Below are positions 33,398-46,044 of a DNA stretch of 64,000 nucleotides, piece by piece. Both the position numbers and the translations under genes were made by a program. The stretch is from NCBI GenBank assembly GCA_020698575.1, contig CM036243.1, positions 27,263,403-27,327,402 of the forward strand, in the 5' to 3' direction. How positions within the stretch are numbered: position 1 is the stretch's first letter; every line of letters begins with the position of its first letter. The notes below the pieces were generated by a model, which did no database searches, was not told where the DNA came from, and saw nothing but the letters and a program-made list of their open reading frames with translations. The stretch comes from Bostrychus sinensis. Taxonomy: Eukaryota; Chordata; Actinopteri; Gobiiformes; Eleotridae.

Positions 33398-34819
33398 GTA
33401 CATTTCTAACATTTCTTAATGTTGTTTTTGAGATGGTTTCTTTGTCCTTGTCTTAAGATAATATAATGTGATTTCATTATTCCTAGAACAGGATGATCAA
33501 ATAAAATACTTACAGATGCAGGTAAAAAGTAAGTCACTTTGATGAATGTCCTAATCTTTTACACAGGTAACGTCTTACATAACGGCTTTAAGTAGTTGCT
33601 AAGCAACAGTGAAGTACTTCTTTACAGATATTTTCAGTGTTTTGTAAATATTTATGTGAACTCAGGTGTTTTTCATTGACTTTAGGGTGACTCAGCCTTA
33701 TGAGGACATGAACTTTGAGTTTTTTTCTAAAGTAATGGACGCCTATAGAAAACTGCAGGCAGTCAGGAAGTACCTGCTGCGTGAACAAGATGGCTCTGCT
33801 GAATAATTGAGATCTGTGAGTGCCATAACTTTACACCCTCCTGGGTAAAATTTCTTCACTACAGAGGTGCTTTTACAATGCACAGTAGGTGGCACAGATA
33901 TCTGTATTATTAAATCAAGCCTACGTCTGTTTAAGCAATGAGCAGACCACCCCTTTCCTATGGAGATAAACACTATTAGTTTTAAGTTTTAGCTAAACTT
34001 CTTAACAGGAGTCATCCAAAGTCAGAGGAGTAAAACAGATATTTCTCTTAAAGAGTAAGAGAAAAAAAAATCTATACAATTTTAGGGTAAAAGAAAGTAT
34101 TTAACATTTTGCATTGTTAAATCTAGGGAAAATACAGTGACAAACAAATGTGTGAAAAGGTTTGTTCGAAGTATAAAAACTGTTAAATAAAGGACTAAAA
34201 GCCTTAAAGAGGCAAAACGTGCTGAAAAAAGGCTGATTGAACGAGACGTGTGATGGCAGAGCAGACCGAGGAGGAGAGGGGCTGTTGAGCGAATCAAAAC
34301 GCTGTGTTGGCAAAATTTTGAGTGCTGCCATAAAACTCCAGTCCATTACAAAGCTATGTGTGCAAGAACGCCTCAAAGTCTGCGCACAGGTTATCATATT
34401 ACTGTGTCAGCAGCAGCACTGTTTTCAGCCCGGGCCAAGGACAATGAAAAATCTCTTCATATGTGTGAGGCTGTGATTACAAAAAGGCCTGGCAGCAAGT
34501 CTTTATGGCCGAGGAAGAACCGACTTTCAGCTGGACAGCTCTAATAGTCTCTGTCCATTTAATTTTATTTATTTTCCAATTGTTTGCCGCACAAGTTGGC
34601 TTCATTTTTATTGAAGTATGAGTTTATTTGGATCAATAAATAACATGCTTAGCCAAATCTTGTTTAATTGAGCCTATTATGATTTTTTATCATTCACTTA
34701 TGTATAGTGACTGAATCCAATTCACTTAGCACATTTTACACAACAGTTTCCAAAGTGGTGCACAAAATTATAAAAACAATAACTAAATACTCTATTTAAC
34801 TTTAGTTAGTTTTTATTTT

Positions 34820-35045
34820 TATTTTATTTATTTTTGTATTTAATATGGGACAGTGCACATTAATTAACAAGTGTTCATCAGTCCAACATGTAAATGTGCC
34901 AGAGTTAGCCAAACAGGCTAATTTTCATCTGTAGTCCCATTGGGACTTATTAAAACAATAAAAACTAGTACAATCAAATAAGAGTAATACACTAAAATAA
35001 TAATAGAGTAAAAAACAATAAAATAAATAAAAACAAAACAATAAA
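34820..35045. repeat. dispersed teleost repeat ('gacagtgcacattaat' family)
   Basis: Contains 'gggacagtgcacattaatt', 'aaatgtgccagagttagcc' and 'ttttcatctgtagtccca', ending in an A-rich (aataaa)-type tract. It is recognised from general experience of fish genomes, and no second copy occurs in this window. Confidence 0.5.
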
Positions 35046-35049
35046 AGAT

Positions 35050-35303
35050 ACAGGACCACATTACTCCCGTTTTGGCCTCTCTTCCTGTTCATTTTAGAAC
35101 TGATTTTAAGAATTTATTGTTTGTTTTTAAAGTGGAATGTTTTAAGTTTCATCTAAAGACCCACTTTTATTCTCCGGCTTTTAACTTGGCATGAGGTGTG
35201 TGCTCATGTTTTTTGCTTCCTGTTAAAAGACGAGCCTGTTTCTGTTAAGCCTGTTATAATTGTATGATATTGGGCTATGCAGTATAAATTTAATTGAACT
35301 GAA
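35050..35303 (+). pseudogene. 3' end of an L2-like LINE (terminal residues of the polymerase plus tail)
   Basis: The frame 35151-35195 reads FKFHLKTHFYSPAFNLA followed by a stop, resembling the extreme C-terminus of L2/CR1-type polymerases (FKS.LKTHLF..AF). The tail ends in 'aatttaattgaactgaa', a degenerate A-rich simple repeat as in these LINEs. It is strongly 5'-truncated and dead. Confidence 0.5.
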
Positions 35304-35309
35304 TCTTAA

Positions 35310-35370
35310 TTTGGCATAGATTTAATGCCTGAGGCCCTTCCTGAAGCATTTAACTGGGCTTTGGATCGAC
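35310..35370 (+). repeat. repeat family R1 fragment, forward
   Basis: 'ttggcatagatttaatgcc' then 'aggcccttcctgaagca' matches the middle of family R1. Confidence 0.5.
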
Positions 35371-37153
35371 GCAGAGACTCTACAGCTGGATTTGATACAT
35401 TATTGACAGTAATTCTTATATTTTTATCAATAATTTTCAAATGTAATAAGTCTACTTCTATATGGCACTTGTTGAGAGGCATCTGGAATATATATCGTCT
35501 TTTCTGAACTATAGCTCTGGACCCCTCATCAGATCTCATGACTTTTTAGTTCTGAAATCTGAACATATCGGGACAGAAATGGGGGGAAAAGGCCTTTTGT
35601 TTTTATGTTCCCCACAAATTGAATAACATTCAAAGAGACTGGACACACTCTCGCACTTTAAAGCCCTGATGGCTGATGTACACAAACATGAGTGTACTTG
35701 TTTTAAAAAATAATTGTTGGGCTATTCCTGTTCTGTGTCTTGTATTTGAATTTGTTGCTTGTTTGTGTTGTGTTTTTGTGTGAAGACAAGGCGTCCATGA
35801 AACAGAGTCCAGGATTCTCATTGGACTCTCCCTGTATAAATAAACATAAATGAATAAAATAAGAATACACTACAGTTGGACTTCTACTAAGCCATCAAAT
35901 TTCTCATAAATGATATTGTGTCCCTTGACAACCATAAAACTGTGTACTTGTTCTGTGATTGGTTAAATCCCTGCAGCCTGTTTTACACAATGTAGTTGAA
36001 AATGTATACTGAATCTGGGGCTACTTTATTTTAGCAGATGAAAAGTATAGCTGTCCCATTCATTTGCATAAGTCCACATACTTTTGGCTGCATATTGTGC
36101 CATTGATTTTTACCGCACTGAATATTGAGTGTGTGGATCTCTCCGGAGAATATATTCAAGAGCCTTACACAAACACACTTTTCACCTCAGGGTTTCATTA
36201 TACGTTACATTAGTGGCTGACACAGTGTAGGACCATAACACTGCGGGCCACTGCCTCCCCAGCACACTCAGGCAGGCAGTATGTCCCAGCTGAGGGAATA
36301 CTACTGTACCCAGCCGTAGTCCACAGAGACATATACGATATACATACAAAACAGGCTTAAAGCTTATAAATGTGGTTTACACATCCAACGCCTTTCACCC
36401 ACATGAGTTCATTCACCCGCACAGAGCAGGGGTGCTTAAACGACCAAATGCATAGTCTCCCTGATCTTAAGGAGGTGTTTTTTTTTTTTTTAACATAATG
36501 AGCCAATGAGTTGACTTAATGCAGTCCCATTTGTTGAACTAAAAGCAGCTATTAAAACTATGTACCTTTAATCTTATGTAATAAAGCAGGTCCTGTAGGT
36601 TTTCCAGTTGGCCACACTTAAGAAAGGAAATTACTTTATTTTTAACATTAATTATGCAAAATCTAATATAAAGCTGATTATGTATCAGAGACAGATTAAA
36701 AACAGTTCCTTTTCTTTTATTATCTCGGTGTGTGTGTTTGTAAACAACCCGTAACGTAAAGAACTGTAATAGCACATATAGCTCGCAGCGTTTGCTTATT
36801 AGGCATTTTTCAACAGTGAGGGGCTCACACTCCCTGAATGCTAAGCAGCCACACACAGGGGCACAAGACCCTGTGACTTCTCCACTACACTGTGTAATAA
36901 ATATTGTTGTAATGCCCGCAGCGTGTGAGTGCTGCGTTAATGTACAGATACATAAAGTCATATCATATTTTTACTTTAGTATGCAAAAGATTATAATGTT
37001 TCTTTACCTGCAGTGCTGCTGATGTTTTTATTGCTCTTTGTGCTAAGGCTTCAGGGTTTGTAATAGGCTAATAATTTCTGTTTCTACTAAAGATTATTAT
37101 CACATAAACCTGCATTTAGGTTTAAACAGAGCAATTTAATCATTTATGCACCA

Positions 37154-37653
37154 CAACATAGTAGGGCTGTAACCATACAGTTACTATATCGATGTATTGA
37201 TTTTTTCATTCCTGCGATACAACTATATCGATACACATTACTTTGTATCGAATTGTATCATTTTCTAGGTATATTGATATACATGGGAAAAAAATTTATA
37301 ATATTGGAAATATCAACATTAGAAATTTGCCTGTTAAAATAAAACCAGATACATCTTTTTGGATGTAATAAAAAAAAATGTGTATGTTTTTAATGAAAGA
37401 AAATGTTATATTCAACTTTGCTTTCCTCTCTGTCTGCTTGACATAATCAACCCTGGTCACAATGCTGGACTTTAAAATATATTTTTAAGATTTTTGGCAA
37501 AAGCTTCTGTATCAGTTGTATTGATATAAAATTGTTTAATCGAATCGGATCATTCCAAATTATTTAATATCATTCTTGAATTGGATCAAAACAATTCTAA
37601 TCGATATAGTATCGTTGCAAAAACATATTATTAAACCCCTTCAACATAGTAGG
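37154..37653. mobile_element. inverted-repeat element with 'ctatatcgat' ends, bounded by 12-bp direct repeats
   Basis: The left side 'gggctgtaaccatac' leads to 'ctatatcgatgtattgat'. The right side has the inverse, 'aatcgatatagtatcgttgc'. The 12-mer caacatagtagg occurs exactly at 37154-37165 and 37642-37653. The interior has further 'gatacatt'- and 'tatcgat'-like motifs but no transposase. Confidence 0.6.
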
Positions 37654-37919
37654 TTTGTGTTAACTTCAAATGGCCTCTGTCTTGCTCTGTCTTGGCTTGG
37701 TTGGTAAAGCAAGTAAACTAAGCCACCCAGCCTTTATTTTCACTTTTCTTTCATGTCATGCACTATTGCTCTTACAGTTTATTGTTCAGTAAGGATAAAA
37801 CTGCCAGGGGAAGTTCAGTAATAGGATTCTTATTATAAAAATGAATCTATTGTGTTGACAAAACTATTTAGTTGTGTTTTATGGACCCGTAGTGGTGGAA
37901 AGGTTAGTTTTCTGTCTGT

Positions 37920-38050
37920 TCTGTGGATTAAGAAAGTTTGATTTCCAGAGGGCCTCAAAACTTCATCTACAAGGTCACCTTTGTGCTGGATAAATAGAGG
38001 GGGTTGGGTCAGATAGGGCATCTGGTGTAAAAGCCTATGCCAGACTAATA
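37920..38050 (-). repeat. repeat family R1, inverted copy
   Basis: Contains 'gtgctggataaatagaggg' and 'agggcatctggtgtaaaag', with 'cctatgccagactaatatg' at the end. It is the inverse of the forward copies. Confidence 0.65.
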
Positions 38051-39691
38051 TGTGAACCAGCCAAGAGAAAATGTTTATTGCTTATTGTTGGTTATAGAGG
38101 AAATTACTGAAGGTAATTAAAGTGATAACAGCGAGGTTTGTCCAAGGATAGAAGGAGGTGCTGGAAGTTTATGTGGCTGGCACTCTACCAGGAAGACCCC
38201 AACAGTATTTTTTTATTTTGTGTTGGCTTATAATAATAATTTTGTTTGTTGCATGGATCACTTTGTAAAGTATATAAAAAGAGCTTGCTTTCATTTACTA
38301 ACATGAACTTTTTGCCCCATGTCATAATTTTTCACTTTTCTTCAATTTATTATCATTGAAGACCAAACTGCCAAGCTGCTGTTTAAATATCATTTGTGCT
38401 CTCTCATCGTGAGCCTTGTCCTTTCGTTTTGACCATCAGTGTAATGAGGATAATGTAATGGAAAAACCATGTTGGGCTTAGGAGCATTACTCTACCTCTG
38501 GTGTTTTTTGCATAGTGAGTGAAAAGACTACACATGTTAATGCCATGAACAATAATGTCTGCTGCCAGGGATTACCTCCAGTGATAGGTAGTGACGTAAT
38601 AGTAATACTGCAGCCAAATGGAGCCCCTACGACATACATAAATAAACATAGCTGTGGTTATGAACTCTGACTGAACCTCTGTGTCTCAGACTGAGATCAG
38701 GTGGTCCCAGTGAAAGAGGGCAACTTAGTCGTTTTATATTCTTGTCTTTTTTTTATCCAGCAAGACAGAAACCAGGAGAGACTTAAATAAAATGATCAAA
38801 CAGATAAATAATGAGCTAATGACTTTATTAGTTAGTATTTATAGTGAGAGAGAGTTTGGCGTTTAGACCCTGGCAGGGAGCGACGTCCAGCGATGTGATG
38901 TAGGAGAATTAGGCAAAGATTTTAGGGCAGAGCTCCCCCCTGCCGGAGTCTAGACACTGGTGGTGAGGAGAGTGAGATGGTTCTGCTGCTCAGGTGGTGA
39001 TGGCGTGGAGCAGGGCTTTGGCTTGGACCTGAAAAACAGCTGACTGACATGGAGAGACCATATACTGTGTTTGGGAGAGACAGAACTCTTTACATTTACA
39101 CAGCTGAGAGATGATTGGCTGAGAGATTGAGGAACTTTTGAGACTTTTAGGCATTGAGATTCAAGACCAGACCAGTCTAATCCATCCAATGCATTTGTTT
39201 ACTTATTGACCTGTGAATATAGAAATTCCAGGAAAACAGTCCAACAAATAAAATACTAATAATTTTATTGTGACCCAACATTGTGAACCAGTGTTAGAGA
39301 TGATTTCACTACAAGGGTTATGGTATGGTCTTTTAAAATATATGTGACCCTTGCCTCACGTTTGGGTCAAGTCCCGGGCCACCATTTGGGAACCCCTACA
39401 AATCCAATACAGTTAAATAGTGTTGCTTTAAACACTGATGAATACATATGTGGTCTGAAGACTCGTTAAGACGTGAGTGACAAAACATGTACATGCTTTT
39501 TTTTCAGATGGACAATTATATACATACAACCATAACCGATAGCTTGTCTAATGCAGAAGATTGTATTGTTATAATTGTTCTTGACCCTATGAAAGCTTGC
39601 CTCCTGGCATAGAAGAGCCATAGTTTTTAGGTTTTTGGTTAAAGATACTTAAAGATCTGTCACTGACCTTGTCTTTTTTTGACACTTCCAG

Positions 39692-39797
39692 ATCCCCGAG
39701 GAGCACGACCTGGAGAGTCAGGTGAGAATGGAGCGGCAGTGGCGGTTCCTGCGCAACGCTCGAGTGAGGAGACAGAGCCGGAGCATCACACAGCGAG
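39692..39797 (+). CDS. rptor: rptor exon m: basic helix before the WD40 propeller (IPEEHDLESQVRMERQWRFL)
   Basis: This exon is phase 0 to 1. It encodes IPEEHDLESQVRMERQWRFL, then RNARVRRQSRSITQR. Human reads IPEEHDLESQIRKEREWRFL and RNSRVRRQAQQVIQKG (about residues 974-1008). It is a charged, probably helical connector. The conserved first half contrasts with a drifted RQSRSITQR end. The acceptor is cttccag and the donor gtatac. Confidence 0.95.
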
Positions 39798-41694
39798 GTA
39801 TACAAGACTGATGAACACAAACCTATGAGTGTCTGATGCCTTTGTGTGGTGTACAAGGTAACTCTATTGATGCTGGTTTTGTCATGATGTTCTGAAATCA
39901 CAAATAAAACTCTAGACTGGGATAAGCTTTTACTTCGTTTGAAAAATTAATTAGCAGTGACCTTCTTACAGATTCTGCTAATTTGGTTATCAAAATGTCA
40001 TCTCCAGTTTGAATCATATTGGCCTGGTTTTATGACCCAACATCTGGTCCATAAAGTCTCACAAGTTTATTTATATGGTCTGTTAACTCATATTATTAAT
40101 ATGAACAAGGTTTTGAAGGATAACTTTCAAAATCTTTAAAAAGGTGAGTTACCAATAAAGCAATAAACTGTATTAACGTGAACTGCTTTCTCTTGACTTT
40201 CTGATTAACCTTGTGTGTTTACCTTAGAATTTATTTCAATACAATTCTCTGAACACAGCCAACAAAAATCTCTGATAATGTGCTGTCACATGGCTACTAA
40301 TCATAAAGCAGATTGCAGTTATGTAACTTCTTGAGCTGACAGAGCATGCGATGAACAAAGCAAACAGCTGATCCTTAACTGTTAATACAATATACTATAC
40401 ATGATCATAGCTGCTTGTGAAGCAGCAACATTCATAACGTCTTTTATACATACAGTATACTCAGATATTTAGACAAGTTTAACCAGGCTCCATAAAACAT
40501 TTGTTAAGATGTTGGATGAGCCACCTCACCACCCATGTGGTGCTGCAGTATTACTGAATTTACATATTATCTATACAATTTTTATCAGAAAGGATTTTTG
40601 AGGATGAGACTGAGACTTCCAAATGGAGAGGGTTGAATGAGGAAGGGCATTCTTCATAAAACTCAATCATTATGCAAATCAGTGCATGCTAGAAGGCAGC
40701 TGGTTTGCTGTTGTGTCCCCAGAAGGAAAAAGCAGAAAGTTTTATTTTATTTTTTAATCCTATTTCAAAATCCAAAACCCAAATGTGAACATGTATAAAA
40801 TAAAAAAGCTCCGTAACAAACTCCTTACTACAACACTGTGTGATCTCAATTCAGGTATTATTTCTTTTTAAATGTTACTACTCTTGTCCAGTCATTTCAC
40901 CTCCAACAATCAGGCTGATCCACTGTACTGGACAGAAATGGATTTTAATACTTGTTCTATTGTAACCCTGACCCCCATGTCCTCTCACACCACATTAATA
41001 ATGTAACTGTGCCAGGATCATAGTAGTAATATTGTAGCTTTGCTTGAGTGAATCCAGGTTGGTTGAAATGGTTGGGCTAAAATCTCAGAGGTTACAACAG
41101 TTGATCGTTATTTTAGACACAATCTTACCGTGATGATCGTATTGATTGAAATGTTCACAGCAGCTGAAGCATCCCCCCTTTGTTATGAGTCAGACCCTCT
41201 CACATACAGAGCCTGGGGTGCCGGCATACACTCAGGCATCCCAGGCAAGCTCGAAGGGTTTTCAAACAGAATAGTTCACAGGTTAACGTCATCGGCAGCC
41301 CCCTCCTCACACATGCCCCTCTAACACACACCGTCACAAGTCGATTGGCGTCACAGCTCACGCACACGTCTAGCTTTTCTGTTTGAAGCGTTGAATTTCC
41401 CCCTGCATCCTCCCGGTTTGTGAGTTTTAGGGTTGCCCTCATTCAGTCCGTTTAGAGACATGAGACAAACAAGACATGAGGAGACGAAGAGAAGGGGGTG
41501 AAAAGTGGAGAAAGATTGTCAGGAAAACTGCATAAATTACAGTAATGTTCAAATGTAAACAAGTGAAAATAAGGACGTTTCAAAAAGGCTGGTAACACTT
41601 TAAAAAAATTTACCATTATTAAACAGTGATAACACCTAGAAATATGTAATTAACAATATGTTGATGAATAAGCACATTATAGAAAATTTAGCCA

Positions 41695-41860
41695 CAAGGA
41701 GCTCACAAGCCAGTGTACTCTTTGTGCCTGTCCCAAGCCAAGATAAAGAGGGTTCATCAGGACGGCCATCCAGCATGAACCCATGCAAAATTAAAATGCA
41801 AATCACTGCCTGCTGGGTGAATGGTTTGCTGTGGCGACCCAAGGACAGAAGATTGATAAA
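41695..41860 (-). repeat. repeat family R1, inverted copy with tail
   Basis: 'gccagtgtactctttgtgcc', 'tgtcccaagccaagataaag' and the tail 'ggtttgctgtggcgaccc' are present. It lies only 90 bp from the forward copy, so the two can form a hairpin in the transcript. Confidence 0.7.
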
Positions 41861-41949
41861 GCATTATTAAATATCTAATAACGCAATTTTAATGTGGAAG
41901 CACACAGTCTATGGAAAGTGTTATAACACTGATGTTTTGCATATTTTAC

Positions 41950-42065
41950 GTGGCATTGGCTTCATGCCAGATGCCCTTTGTGACACAGCCCTCTCCATTT
42001 ATCAGGGCTTGGCATAGCCAAAAAGAGTACCCTGGCTTGTGACCCTCTGTGGCTGGATTAAAGCT
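41950..42065 (+). repeat. repeat family R1, forward copy
   Basis: 'ttcatgccagatgcccttt', 'catttatcagggcttggc' and 'gaccctctgtggctggatt' give the clearest forward sequence of the family here. Confidence 0.75.
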
Positions 42066-42369
42066 TTAATAAATATGTGATTAACAACATTTTAATAAAA
42101 AAAGTGATGAGGTATTTAAGGCGTTAATCAGGAAATGGAAGGACACAGGCAAAAACCCTACAACTCAGATGTCACTAGAAAATGAATGACATACCTCTGT
42201 GATCTTTTTTTGTGAAGACTGAGTCAATTATTATACAAACTCAGAGGGGTGCCCAAACATTTACACGGCTTTATAAACACTGATTGCATTGATTAACATA
42301 AGCTCATATTTCAACTATAAAAATTAATAACAAGGTTAAAACAAAAAAATTCAGCCACAATGCGTCTTT

Positions 42370-42440
42370 TTGTCCCAAGCCTGGATAAATGGAGAGAGTG
42401 ATGTCTGGAAGGGCATCTGATGTACTATACCAAATCAATA
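42370..42440 (-). repeat. repeat family R1, inverted fragment
   Basis: 'gtcccaagcctggataaatg' then 'gaagggcatctgatgta' matches the inverse of the forward copies. Confidence 0.65.
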
Positions 42441-44484
42441 AGCAAATTATAACAATGTTTATTAAACTTGAATTTATTTATCTGGTTACTAATTCTTAAC
42501 TAAAGTATATTTTGTGTAGTTATTATGCAGTGTTACCATGAGGCTTGCTTGTCTGACTTCTTTTTCTTTGTCCAGATGCAAAATTTACACACATTTCTAT
42601 GCAGCACCATAGTCTGGAGGGTTGTTTTTTGGTTCTTTCTTAGTATCTGCCAGTAGCACAAAAAAAGAAATCAATGCAGATGAACTTGTTTTTTTGTTTG
42701 TTTTTGTTTTTTTTAACCAAAGGCTTTGTGTTTCATTTTTTTCCTCCTCTAACCACATTTCTCCCAACACGGCTGCATATGTGATGAATTGTGATAGATT
42801 TCTTTCCTTATTCTTATAATTATAACGATCTCCAGAGTGTGTTCAGGTAGAGCCAAGGACAGACCGCCGAAGTGCGCACGTGCCGTTTCCATGGCGACGC
42901 ATGAGAGAGAGTGATTTCATGTCTTATGCCTCTTCTCCACAAACGCTACACCCTCGTTACTTGCGTTGCTGTAGTTTTTAATTTGTCACATAATCACTCA
43001 GGTATTTCGGCTTCGTCTGCTCCTTAAATTACTTTATAAAGCCTTATGGTGACATTTTTTTCTGTATACAGTAACATTGCTTTGCTCTGTCGACTCAACA
43101 ACACTGTTAGTTTTCCCTCCAGCAACTTTTATCTTAATTTAAGAAGTAAGCCTTTTTTTTGCTCAAGGTAGCACCCAAGAAAGATAGGTTTTAGCTCAGT
43201 TGGTCTCAGTCAGATGCCGACAATTACCGAATTTCTCTAAGTGCTCTCTCCCTATAATTTCCTGTCACTTCTTCATTATATACTGTCAAATAAAGCCGGA
43301 AAAAAGTCTAACGAGTAGGCTATGTCAAAGTGAAGGAAAGCTAAAATCAATTAATCAAACTAAATTCATAGAGCACCTTTCAAACAACTCAGTGCATCAC
43401 AAAGTATTTTTCTTTCTTTCTTTCTTTTCCATTATAAGCGTAAAGTCCTTGAAAATTCTTGTTTTTTTTCCTGTTTTAAAAAGTGCTTGAATTTTAGAGT
43501 TGTAGTGCTTCAACCAGAGAAATCTATCTTATGCAATAGTTTATTTATTAGACTGAGGTGGCTTGAAGACCTAAAACGAAGAAATATTTTTTAACTGTGT
43601 AAAATTGATTATAGCTGTAAGTGCTGGATAATCTCTGATGATCTCTGAAAATCATTAAAATATGCTTGTACTTGACCTGTATTATTGATATGACATTTTA
43701 GCTCAGGGCTAAACTGTGTCTGTGGTAATGTGGATGTTTGCTGACTTAATTGTTTCATATGTGCGTCACATTCATAACCCCATCATATTTGAAAGGTGTT
43801 TGTCTTCTTTTAGATACCAATATGTATAAAATTTTAATTTTTAAACAGTTTGGTGAGGAGCAGGGTGTTAGTTTTGCAGAGATATTTAGAATTGCTATTG
43901 TGATGATCCTATGGTTAATTATAATAATGATGAAGACAAAGTAATAACTTAAAAACAAAGATAAAGACAGCATAATAACCTTCCTAAACAAGCTATTTTT
44001 TCTGGATAATTGTTAGAACTGTTTGTTTTCTCTTATATTTTTTACTTTTTGCCTAGTTTTATATATATATTTGCATTATGTACATACGCATACCAAGACA
44101 TAAAGAAAAATGAATATATATAATAGAGAGCGAAAGCAATGTGCGTGAATATGTGTGTGTAATATATGTGAGCAATGTGGGTATTTTTTATGCACAGGGT
44201 GGAAAAAAAATCCTAAAGTCTATATTTTTGAGTATTGTACTGTATGAAGAACATACATAATGAATGTGACACAATAAAGTGTAACAAAAACCAGAGTGGC
44301 GCCACATTATACTAGATAATAAAACATTTTTTAAAAGGTTGACAGTGAAGCATGTTTCTAAATATAAAACTCACCGTTATCTTGGAAATGAAATATAACA
44401 CGTAATATATTAGACCGTCTTTACTGATGCATGCAGCTAATACTCCGGTTAAATTTTAGTTGACCAAGACCTGACTGACTAAGC

Positions 44485-45065
44485 CAGTGTTTTCCCAGTC
44501 AGGAGCACTTTGCAGGAGGTACATGAAATTATTTCATAATATATTTCCAAGATGAAAAAACATTTGCAATCTTTTGATATTGAACTATTTAACTTTTGAA
44601 AGACGAAGGTGAATCTGCCAAAGATTATTGTTAGAATATTGTTGTTGTTGTTTTTATTTAATAGCTTGTTTCAAAGAGTTATCAAAATATTGTAATTTTT
44701 CTTTCTAGTAAATTTGTTACAAGTTTAAGATTATTATTTGTCATTTATTTCTATTTTTGAAGGTCATTTTGAACGTTAAAATATATAGAAAACAAATGTA
44801 ATAGGAGTTTGTATTTTTTTTTATATTTTATTTTAAAGGCAGGCAGATTATTACGTAATTCATTTTGAATATGAGTTTCACAGAAAATTGCAGTAAAATT
44901 AGCGTTTACAATAAATTAAGTATAAATTGTCTTTGTACTAGTAAACACAGATGTTTTAATATTACAGTCTGGAAGAATTATCAATGCATATAAGTGAGGG
45001 GTTACTCATGATATGACAAAACAGCCCAGGGAGTACGCGAGACAAAAAAAGGTTGAGAACCACTG
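44485..45065. mobile_element. probable hAT-type non-autonomous element
   Basis: The right end 'ggttgagaaccactg' is the common vertebrate hAT-type terminus. The left 'cagtgttttcccagtc' is an imperfect inverse. The flanks gactaagc (44477-44484) and gactatgt (45066-45073) agree at six of eight positions, fitting an aged 8-bp target duplication. The interior is AT-rich without a frame. Confidence 0.6.
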
Positions 45066-45298
45066 GACTATGTGACCAGAGACTGTCAGGCTTAAGTTCT
45101 GTGTAATAGTGTGCATACTAAAGCAGTAGCATTATTGTAACGTTTTAATTTGTTTGTTTCTCAATGAGTAATTCATTTTTTTCACAGTATAAAAAGTGCT
45201 AAAAAAAATCTATATCCTAATATGATGAAAACAAACACCTTACTTGTATATTGCTTTATTTTGCACTAATCCGTGTCCTGAATTGTCCTCTGTCGCAG

Positions 45299-45413
45299 GT
45301 ATTTCCCGTCTGGACGATCAAATATTCATCAACCGTAACCCCGGCGTCCCATCTGTAGTGAAGTTCCACCCCTTCAACACCTGCATCGCTGTGGCCGACA
45401 AAGACAGCATCTG
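45299..45413 (+). CDS. rptor: rptor exon n: start of the WD40 propeller (RLDDQIFINRNPGVPSVVKF)
   Basis: This exon is phase 1 to 2. It encodes (G)ISRLDDQIFINRNPGVPS, then VVKFHPFNTCIAVADKDSI. Human reads GITRLDDQIFLNRNPGVPSVVKFHPFTPCIAVADKDSI (about 1009-1046). VKFHPF...IAVAD is the first propeller blade. The acceptor is gtcgcag. The donor TG|gtccgt is weak, but the joined codon TG-C gives the expected Cys. Raptor's WD40 domain binds mTOR partners and stabilises the complex. Confidence 0.95.
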
Positions 45414-45517
45414 GTCCGTTACTCACACCACAGCACACACAACACACTGGGCCGTTCATAATAACACATTAATCAGTGGTGATGGCAGCAAATTAAAAAC
45501 CTGTTTTGTTTTTCTAG
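45414..45517 (+). other. rptor: rptor intron n-o (104 bp)
   Basis: The shortest intron in the window. Retention would add 104 nt, which is not a multiple of three, and so would shift the frame. It ends tttttctag. Confidence 0.9.
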
Positions 45518-45642
45518 CTTTTGGGATTGGGAGAAGGGCGAGAGGCTGGACTATTTCTACAATGGGAACCCTCGCTACACACGCATTACAGCCATGGAGT
45601 ATCTCAACGGACACGACTGCTCGCTGTTGTTAACTGCTACAG
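45518..45642 (+). CDS. rptor: rptor exon o: WD40 blade (FWDWEKGERLDYFYNGNPRY)
   Basis: This exon is phase 2 to 1. It encodes (C)FWDWEKGERLDYFYNGNP, RYTRITAMEYLNGHD and CSLLLTAT. FWDWEKGE is the WD-like end of the first blade, and ITAMEYLNG...LLTAT starts the next. Human differs at a few places (KLDYFHNG, RVTAMEYLNGQD). The acceptor is ttctag and the donor gtaaac. Confidence 0.96.
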
Positions 45643-46044
45643 GTAAACAATAAATCTGCTCTGAGTTAAGAAGAGTTTGCTCAGCTCTCAGTATTCCCAC
45701 ATTTCCTAAAAACAAAATAAAAATACTCTAAATGTTTCCTAGTTCAAGGTACACCATTTTTTCTGTCCTAACACCAGTCACTATCCACAGCAACACCATA
45801 GAGACTTGCCAACGTGAGCTGAAAACAAAGCTTAGAAAATCATTGTTTGTTATTAGGGGGTTAAAAGGTCTTGCTTTTTTCAGGCTTTTTCAAATAGTTT
45901 TGGACACATTTGCATTAGTATTTCACATTTTATAATTTAAAATAATGTATATATATGGAAAACATATTCTTTTGGAGAGCTGTTACTTTCTATTTGCAGA
46001 GAACACTTGGATTAAGTGTCTGTGTCCCCCATGCTGGCAATGGT

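Larger units (their letters stand above)
33398..39691 (+). other. rptor: rptor intron l-m
   Basis: A 6,294-bp intron. It contains a dispersed repeat (34820-35045), a LINE tail (35050-35303), R1 copies (35310-35370 and 37920-38050) and an inverted-repeat element bounded by 12-bp direct repeats (37154-37653). The regions 33400-34800, 35640-37140 and 38060-39680 show nothing I can name. Confidence 0.8.
39798..45298 (+). other. rptor: rptor intron m-n
   Basis: A 5,501-bp intron. It carries three R1 copies close together (41695-41860 inverted, 41950-42065 forward, 42370-42440 inverted), a TTTC-type tract (about 43411-43427) and a probable hAT-type element (44485-45065). A GC-richer, non-repetitive block is at 41150-41450. 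The rest is featureless. Confidence 0.8.

Noticed and set aside
36539..36961. A 140-codon open frame on the minus strand, the longest in the window
   Set aside because: No recognisable motif, in an intron, with composition like the surrounding AT-rich DNA and no splice or promoter signals.
38690..39190. Possible LTR or retroviral remnant
   Set aside because: Moderately complex sequence, but there are no paired LTRs, primer-binding site or polymerase motif.
45244..45633. A 129-codon frame running through exon n, the 104-bp intron and exon o
   Set aside because: Reading through the intron puts exon o out of frame and destroys the FWDWEKGE motif. Splicing restores it.
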